Positions 17,160 to 21,876 of a stretch of 21,876 nt of DNA are shown piece after piece. This stretch comes from Moraxella nonliquefaciens (GTDB lineage Bacteria; Pseudomonadota; Gammaproteobacteria; Pseudomonadales; Moraxellaceae). The notes below the pieces were generated by a model. That model saw nothing but the letters and a program-made list of their open reading frames with translations. It ran no database searches and was not told where the DNA came from. The stretch covers positions 1-21,876 of the forward strand of contig NZ_LXTW01000015.1 of the NCBI RefSeq assembly GCF_001679005.1, written 5' to 3'. The position numbers and the translations under genes were made by a program. The first letter of the stretch is position 1; each line of letters begins with the position of its first letter.

Positions 17160-17167
17160 AGGTTTTC

Positions 17168-18100
17168 ATGAGATTTGCATTATCAGATTTACAAAGAAAT
17201 ACTATGTCTAGTTCCCATGTAGATAATTATGGAGAAAATATAGGTATTTTTGATATACTCGAAGGTGTAAAAAGTAAATACTTGGATGAAAAACCTTGTT
17301 ATGAGATTCCAGACAAATATTCAATAAAAGAGCTTGGTATATGGATATATACCAATTCTATTATGAAAAAAATATATAGTTCATCAGCATTTTATCAAAA
17401 AAATCTTGAATGGATGGTGGATGACCTTAATAGTAATTACCTTGCCAACTACTATAATTTATTAAAATATTATAATAGTTTTATAGATTTTTGTGATGAC
17501 AGATTGAAGATGTCTGATTTTGTTGATTTTGATAATGTTGGACTTGGTAATTATGTATGGGCATTGTACTCTTTAATCGTTTATCCACGGTATTGGCAAG
17601 ATGACTTTAAATCCAATCCAATTCATTGGCAATGGACAAATGACATTACAAAAATTTGTGGATTTCCTGTTCAAGCTGCAAAAGACCCTTATCATCGTGC
17701 CTATTTTACTCAAGAATTTATTACAGAACTCTTTGCTAAATATTGCCCTACTTGGATATATAGTGAACAAAAAAGTAAAAAGAAAGTCTATATTTTTGCT
17801 AGACCATGTATACAAATAAATGATCTGGAATGGTGTATTGTAGTACAAATGCCAAGATTATATAGAGCAACCTTTCAAGTGGTTTTATCTCATAAAAATA
17901 ATAAAAAATTAAATCCAAAAGATATTGAATTTCAATGTCAGTTTGTAATACCACTTTTTGATTATTTTTTGAACGATGATTTATTAAGTGCTTGGAAGTA
18001 TAACGTTATATTTCGCTACCACTATGTAGAAAGGTATATTAATTATATTGAACCTTTGGTCTTTGATGGTATATTAGAGGCATCAGTGAGAGATAAATAA
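17168..18100 (+). CDS. Candidate immunity protein B1 for toxin B
   Basis: A 310-residue protein, likely cytosolic, without signal peptide or membrane helix. AGAGG (17158-17162) is its ribosome site and it starts eight bases after the stop of toxin B. It is rich in aromatic residues. Features: EWMVDDLNSNYLANYYNLL, DPYHRAYFTQEFI, KKKVYIFARPC, KLNPKDIEFQCQF and the C-terminal FRYHYVERYINYIEPLVF. It is a close relative of the broken gene at 20180-21110. The order KxF(T/A)(R/K)P, then KL..KD, then RY(I/V)(N/E)RYI.Y near the end is shared with A-type immunity proteins, suggesting one family. A probable terminator follows directly. Confidence 0.62.
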   Translation: MRFALSDLQRNTMSSSHVDNYGENIGIFDILEGVKSKYLDEKPCYEIPDKYSIKELGIWIYTNSIMKKIYSSSAFYQKNLEWMVDDLNSNYLANYYNLLKYYNSFIDFCDDRLKMSDFVDFDNVGLGNYVWALYSLIVYPRYWQDDFKSNPIHWQWTNDITKICGFPVQAAKDPYHRAYFTQEFITELFAKYCPTWIYSEQKSKKKVYIFARPCIQINDLEWCIVVQMPRLYRATFQVVLSHKNNKKLNPKDIEFQCQFVIPLFDYFLNDDLLSAWKYNVIFRYHYVERYINYIEPLVFDGILEASVRDK

Positions 18101-18101
18101 A

Positions 18102-18133
18102 TATCCGATAAATGATTGGATAAAGGTTTTTTT
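18102..18133 (+). terminator. Probable intrinsic terminator after immunity gene B1
   Basis: TATCCGAT (18102-18109) pairs with ATTGGATA (18115-18122), eight pairs with one G-U, around a five-base loop; AAGG and seven T residues (18127-18133) follow. The hairpin is AT-rich and the T run is four bases away, so it may be modest in strength. It lies one base after the stop of immunity gene B1 and would separate the expressed block from the decayed cassettes behind it. Confidence 0.6.
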
Positions 18134-18152
18134 AAAAGTGTCAATGCCAACC

Positions 18153-19100
18153 ACCGATGATAAACAAAACATCGTCTGGCAAGCCAACTTAACCGACAAC
18201 GGCTATGCCAACATCACAAGACAAGACATTACTGTCAATCTGCGAGGTTCAAACCAATACAAAATTACACTATAACATCCACAGATATTTTGATCCCAAC
18301 AGAAATCAATACCTAACCCCAGATCCGCTAGGACTGACAGCAGGCGATGACCTATACGCATTTGCCCATAACAGACTGCATGAATATGTGGATTTGTGGG
18401 GATTGGCACCTGAGATTTATGAGGATTGGTACAGTCAAGCTCCTTACTTAGAAAGGGCGATATTGGGGATATTAGTTCATTATGAACTAACACAGATTGT
18501 AAGAAATTCACCAACAGTGGGCTATGGAGCCAATGACAGTTATAATGGTACTTTTGGTATACTAAGACCTGATATTTATCATAAAAATGATAGGATTGTA
18601 TGGGAATTAAAGCCAGCCAGTTGGTAAAAACAAGTGGACATTACCAAATACAACAGAGGAGTTAAGCAGGTAGAATCATATTTGGATACAACAAAGAAAA
18701 ATACGGGGCAGTGTTGGAAAGGTGGTAATTATAACACAATTCAACATTTTACAGCACAAATGCCCAAAATTATCACGCTTGGTGAAAACATATATAATAT
18801 CACTATGCTTTCAGATATATCCAGTCAAGGTCCCGTGTTTAGTGGGTTGATTTTTTACAAGGCTGATAAGAAAGCAAGACCCAACAATAGAAAAAAGAAT
18901 TAACCGATGATGTTAAGGAACCTGTTTTATCTCCAACGGAAAAGAGAAAATTGCAAGAAGCAGTTGATGATGTTAAAAGAACAGCACAGCAAGAAGGGTG
19001 GAGTGGACTTGATATAGTAGGCTTGATTTTGGTTCTTGCGCTAATTGTGGCAATCGCATATTTTGCTGGTATGGCGATACTGGATAAGAGGGTGGTTTAA
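18153..19100 (+). pseudogene. Decayed cassette A': Rhs-core fragment plus A-type toxin
   Basis: The fragment resumes the Rhs core at DDKQNIVWQANLTDNGYANI and reads through CGA where the main gene has TGA. About 18261-18264, 18 bases of copy 1 are replaced by AAAA, a net loss of 14 bases that shifts the frame. The downstream frame continues with HYNIHRYFDP, DPLGLTAGDD and an A-type toxin (PEIYEDWYSQAPYLERAI, LRPD, WELKP). TAA at 18625-18627 stands in place of a sense codon, possibly CAA, and the frame then runs on to TAA 18901. One base back, the -1 frame continues with a charged linker and a hydrophobic helix (GLILVLALIVAIAYFAG) to 19100. The shift lies at AAAAAAG (18891-18897). The nuclease motifs are still readable, but the gene carries at least three lesions. 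Confidence 0.75.
18283..18427 (+). repeat. Rhs-core end repeat, copy 3 (near-identical to copy 1)
   Basis: This matches 13973-14117 with a single difference that I can see, although the flanking sequence on both sides is clearly diverged. The identity breaks just inside the toxin domain, after the PEIYED codons. It is a likely site for homologous recombination with the full-length rhs gene, which would delete or swap the 4.3 kb in between. Confidence 0.85.
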
Positions 19101-20137
19101 ATGAATGTACCTATACGCTTAGATGCATGGTCTAATAAAGAGTACCAAAAAATTGTTAATAGCGATTACAAATATAATGGTATTTTTTGGATGTATCAAG
19201 ATAAGTTTATTAACTTTTTAGAGTTAATAGATAACGAGTTTATTATAAAAAAATATCTTGGATGGAAAATGATTTTATAATGGGATTTGAAGGATTTTAT
19301 GGTTATATTTTGTTTTTTAAAGAAAAAATAGGAAAACCTTATATTTCAGAAGAAATTTTAAGTATTCTATCACATAATTATGATAAGATGCATAAAAAAA
19401 TTATCTGTAATGAAAATAGAAAATATAACCCAATCATTGATAGAGATGATTATTTTAATTTATATGATCCAGTTTTTTTTGTCTCATAGTGAAAAATATA
19501 ATGGAAATTATATTTTTCACTATGATGTGAGAATTGATGAATTGTATAAGTACCTACAAAATAAAAATATTTCTATTTTTGAGGAAATGCAGGAGTTTCT
19601 TTTGGATTATTCTGATGTTGTGATAAATAGGATGATTAAAAGCAACTTTGTCGGTCATTTCTTATCTGATAAAAATATAATAATTTATAATAATATTATT
19701 GAAAAAATAAAAAATACAGATGCACAAAAAACAAATGGTTGGCATAATAGTTTGCTATACAGTGCAGAGTTGCAGATAGATCTGTGTTCTTTATTTGTGG
19801 ATGATTTTGACTATCAGGAAGAATTGAGTGGTAAAAAATTTAAGGTTTTTACAAAAAAAATTGATTATGATTATCAGTGGGCATTGATGCTTAATTCGGA
19901 TATAACTTGGGGTACTTGTTTTTTTATTAGAAAAATTCTCAAACTAAACCGATAAGTCCAAAAGATGTTGTTTATCAGGAGCATCTGTTGTTTTTGTATG
20001 GAAATATGCAGACATTACCAAAAACAAGAGAAAGTTTAAACTTACAATGTTATAGATACATTTTTCTAAACTGCCATATCAATCGCTACATAGACTATAT
20101 GCAAGATAAGATTATGGCTGTGATTTATGATAAATGA
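19101..20137 (+). pseudogene. Immunity gene A2, broken by three homopolymer frameshifts
   Basis: This is homologous to the intact 368-residue immunity protein A1. ATG 19101 follows the toxin tail directly, with AAGAGGG upstream. The reading frame changes at an A7 run (19247-19253; eight A would keep the frame), at a T8 run (19473-19480; seven T would keep it) and at an A5 run (19931-19935; six A would keep it). Correcting the three runs gives one continuous protein that includes EFIIKKISWMEN, HYDVRIDELYKYL, KVFTKKIDYDYQWALML and ends INRYIDYMQDKIMAVIYD, all aligned to A1. Each change is by one base in a homopolymer. It is either decayed, phase-variable, or miscalled by the sequencer; the former is favoured because upstream genes with similar runs are intact. 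Confidence 0.75.
19484..19525. repeat. Perfect 19-bp inverted repeat with GGAA loop
   Basis: The arm TCATAGTGAAAAATATAAT (19484-19502) pairs perfectly with 19507-19525 around a four-base loop GGAA. It lies inside the broken immunity gene A2, three bases after the T8 frameshift run, and holds the stop codon TAG reached in the shifted frame. It is too AT-rich and lacks the T run expected of a terminator on the + strand, and sits inside coding homology. It could form a strong RNA hairpin or DNA cruciform, or be the product of a templated palindrome-forming mutation. Confidence 0.8.
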
Positions 20138-20145
20138 ATTTTATA

Positions 20146-20171
20146 TAAATTTTAAAAGTTGGTTTAATTAG
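20146..20171 (+). pseudogene. Remnant of the 3' end of a B-type toxin gene
   Basis: The 26 bases up to TAG 20169-20171 match the last codons of toxin B (around 17135-17159). Both read F-K-S-W-F-(K/N)-stop and both are followed by a ribosome site and a B-type immunity gene. No other toxin sequence is left between the end of immunity gene A2 (20137) and this point. It is most simply the scar of a deletion that removed a second toxin B and left its immunity gene. Confidence 0.6.
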
Positions 20172-20179
20172 GAGTGAAT

Positions 20180-21110
20180 ATGAAATTTGAAATATCAAAC
20201 TTTAACAAAAAAGATACACCAACCACTCATATTAAATTTGCAGAGTCAGACCAAAGTAATTTGAGTGTCATTGAGATTTTTGAGTATGTACAGAATAGAT
20301 ATTTGTATGAAGATATTTATTGTGAGATACCAGACAAATATTTAATAAAAGAACTTGGTAGGTGGATATATACCAATTCTATTATGAAAAAAAATATATA
20401 TTTCATCAGAATTCTATCAAAAAACTCTGGAGTGGATGGTGGATGATATTAACAGTAATTATCTTGCTAATTATTATAATTTATTAAAAGATTATGGTAG
20501 TTTTATAGATTTTTGTGATGAACGATTAAAGCGGGAAGAATTTATTGATTTTGATAGTATAGACCTTAGCGATTACAGATGGAGTTTGTATTCTTTGATT
20601 GTCTATCCAACCTACTGGCAAGATGACTTTCAATCCAACCCTATTCATTGGGAGTGGACAGAAAATGCTATGAAAGTTTATTTTGGCTTTCCTGCCCAGT
20701 TGGCAAAAGATCCTTATCATCGTGCTTATTTTACGCAAGAATTTATTGTAGAGTTATTTCATAGATACTGCCCTACTTGGCATTTTAATGAACAAAAAAG
20801 CAAAAAGAAAGTTTATGTTTTTACTAGACCGTGCAAATCCAGCAATGACTATGAATGGTGCATAGTTGTACAAATACCAAAACTTTATAAAGCAAGCTTT
20901 CAAGTAGTGTTATCTAAGAAAAATACTAAAAAATTAAATTCAAAAGATATTGTTTTTCAATGCCATTTTATAATACCGTCTTTTGATGAGTTTGGGGATA
21001 TTGATTTGTTAAGTTCTTGGAAAGCAAACGCCATCTTTCGCTATCATTATGTAGAACGCTACCTTGAATATATTGAGCCTTTGGTGTTTGTGTGTATGAA
21101 TAATGAGTAA
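20180..21110 (+). pseudogene. Orphan immunity gene B2, broken by one homopolymer frameshift
   Basis: This is homologous over its whole length to immunity protein B1: CEIPDKYLIKELGRWIYTN, then EWMVDDINSNYLANYYNLL, DPYHRAYFTQEFI, KKKVYVFTRPC, FRYHYVERYLEYIEPLVF. ATG 20180 has AGGAG (20170-20174) five bases upstream. The frame breaks at a run of eight A (20387-20394); B1 has seven at the same point. With one A fewer the product would be about 309 residues. A second open frame from ATG 20436 yields the C-terminal 224 residues and could be translated by itself, but it has no good ribosome site. There is no adjacent toxin apart from the short tail remnant. Confidence 0.75.
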
Positions 21111-21822
21111 TTTACTTATTCTAATGAGATTTTTTATTATGAGATATTATATTTTGTTGGTTATAATATCAATCAGTACAGCACCCACTTACGCCAATCC
21201 CCAAGTGATTGATTTTACCAACTCTACTAGTAGTCAGTCTATGACAAGTGACGACTCTACTGGTTTGGTACCTTCGTCCCACCAAACACTAAAAACCAAG
21301 CAAAATAATTCGTTGGATGCCCATCTACACCAAACAGCTCATCAATATGGTGTTAATCCCTTACTCATCAAAGCCATTATTAAGGCAGAATCCAACTACC
21401 AAGCAAATGCTCGCTCGCCAAAAGGTGCATTGGGTCTAATGCAGGTACTGCCAACAACTGCCGCCCAATATAGCAATTATAATCTTTTGAACCCAAAAGA
21501 GAATATCACAGTTGGCACACGCCATTTCGCCTATCTGATGAGTAAATATCAAGGACAAGTTCATCTGGCACTGGCTGCCTATAATGCAGGGGAGGGTAAT
21601 GTTGCCAAATATGGGGGTGTACCCCCATTTACCGAAACTCGCCAATACATCATCAAGGTATCAAAATATTATCAGGGTTTACGCTATGGTAGTAGTACAA
21701 ATCCAATCATCACCCAAGAGCAGAATCATCAGCAGGCGGTATCCGCCCAAGACGATATCACAAACGAGAACAACCAACCACCCAAAAAACCCCCCACAGT
21801 TCTTATCATCAACCTAAACTAA
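21103..21822 (+). CDS. Exported SLT-family lytic transglycosylase
   Basis: A periplasmic peptidoglycan-cleaving enzyme of the soluble lytic transglycosylase (LT family 1) type. The catalytic Glu is in IIKAESNYQANARSPKGA; GLMQVLPTTA and LALAAYNAGEGNV are the other family motifs, and the last part is Pro/Gln-rich. A signal peptide is clearest from ATG 21139 (hydrophobic core, then TYA before NPQV); ATG 21103, which overlaps the stop of immunity gene B2, and ATG 21124 are alternatives, and no start has a strong ribosome site. The catalytic domain spans about residues 75-190 of the longest form. It may open the wall for the Tad pilus, as lytic transglycosylases do for other trans-envelope machines. 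The cassette array sits between it and the tad genes. Confidence 0.82.
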   Translation: MSNLLILMRFFIMRYYILLVIISISTAPTYANPQVIDFTNSTSSQSMTSDDSTGLVPSSHQTLKTKQNNSLDAHLHQTAHQYGVNPLLIKAIIKAESNYQANARSPKGALGLMQVLPTTAAQYSNYNLLNPKENITVGTRHFAYLMSKYQGQVHLALAAYNAGEGNVAKYGGVPPFTETRQYIIKVSKYYQGLRYGSSTNPIITQEQNHQQAVSAQDDITNENNQPPKKPPTVLIINLN

Positions 21823-21867
21823 ACCAAACCAACCAAACCCCACAAAATAACCACCTAGGAACCCAAA

Positions 21868-21876
21868 ATGAAGCTT
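21868..21876 (+). CDS. Possible start of a further gene, cut by the window end
   Basis: ATG AAG CTT follows AGGA (21857-21860) at seven bases, a normal ribosome-site distance. Only three codons are visible, so nothing can be said about the product. The 45 bases between the previous stop and this ATG are C/A-rich and show no hairpin. Confidence 0.3.

Noticed and set aside
18061..18270. A new independent rhs gene beginning near 18140
   Set aside because: An ATG is present but there is no ribosome site or signal peptide, and the core fragment is frameshifted by a 14-base loss. It is a displaced cassette head.
13973..18427. Repeats as a transposon or CRISPR array
   Set aside because: The repeats are coding Rhs-core segments. 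No transposase, terminal inverted repeats or regularly spaced short repeats are seen.
19484..19525. The inverted repeat as an intrinsic terminator
   Set aside because: It has no T run after it on the + strand, is almost free of G-C pairs outside the base part, and lies in the middle of coding homology.
19262..19955. Two small separate genes (19262-19489 and 19380-19955)
   Set aside because: Together they align end to end with the intact immunity protein A1 once single-base run changes are corrected, so they are pieces of one broken gene.
21871..21876. HindIII site at the extreme end as sign of a cloned fragment
   Set aside because: The sequence ends in aagctt but the other end shows no such site, so this is as likely to be chance.

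Overview
The window looks like part of an AT-rich gammaproteobacterial chromosome, probably Moraxellaceae and perhaps Moraxella. This rests on base composition, the Acinetobacter/Psychrobacter-like make-up of the Tad genes, and a Neisseria/Moraxella-style poly-C promoter tract. No rRNA or other species marker is present, so the genus is a guess. Every supported gene lies on the + strand.

Region 1 (1-10594) is a tad (tight adherence, type IVb Flp pilus) operon. It opens with a run of 13 C residues touching a perfect TATAAT, which looks like a phase-variable promoter. The order is: Flp pilin, TadG-like protein, TadE-like pseudopilin, a small secreted protein of unknown function, a second short pilin-like protein, RcpC/CpaB, RcpA/CpaC secretin, an FHA-TadA/CpaF fusion ATPase, TadB, TadC, a DUF192 protein and a large TadE-like pseudopilin. 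Genes are packed tightly, with several ATGA overlaps. No prepilin peptidase (TadV/CpaA), TadZ/CpaE or TadD is seen here.

Region 2 (10595-18133) starts directly at the stop codon of the last tad gene. A Sec-signal-bearing Rhs/YD-repeat protein is followed in the same frame by a C-terminal toxin domain, but one TGA codon (13919-13921) separates core from toxin. The toxin has PD...(D/E)xK nuclease-like motifs and then hydrophobic helices. Next come its candidate immunity gene, a second cassette (short Rhs-core fragment, related toxin B, immunity B) and a probable intrinsic terminator.

Region 3 (18134-21110) is a decayed second copy of the same A-B arrangement. It holds an Rhs-core fragment, an A-type toxin broken by a deletion, a nonsense codon and a frameshift, an A-type immunity gene with three homopolymer frameshifts, a remnant of the tail of a B-type toxin, and a B-type immunity gene with one frameshift.

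Region 4 (21103-21876) holds an exported SLT-family lytic transglycosylase and possibly the first codons of another gene.

Taken together, this is a Tad pilus operon that runs into a Sec-exported polymorphic toxin with a reservoir of spare or silent toxin-immunity cassettes. The physical layout is seen directly. That the Tad machine exports or displays the Rhs toxin, and that the cassettes recombine into the expressed gene, is inference.
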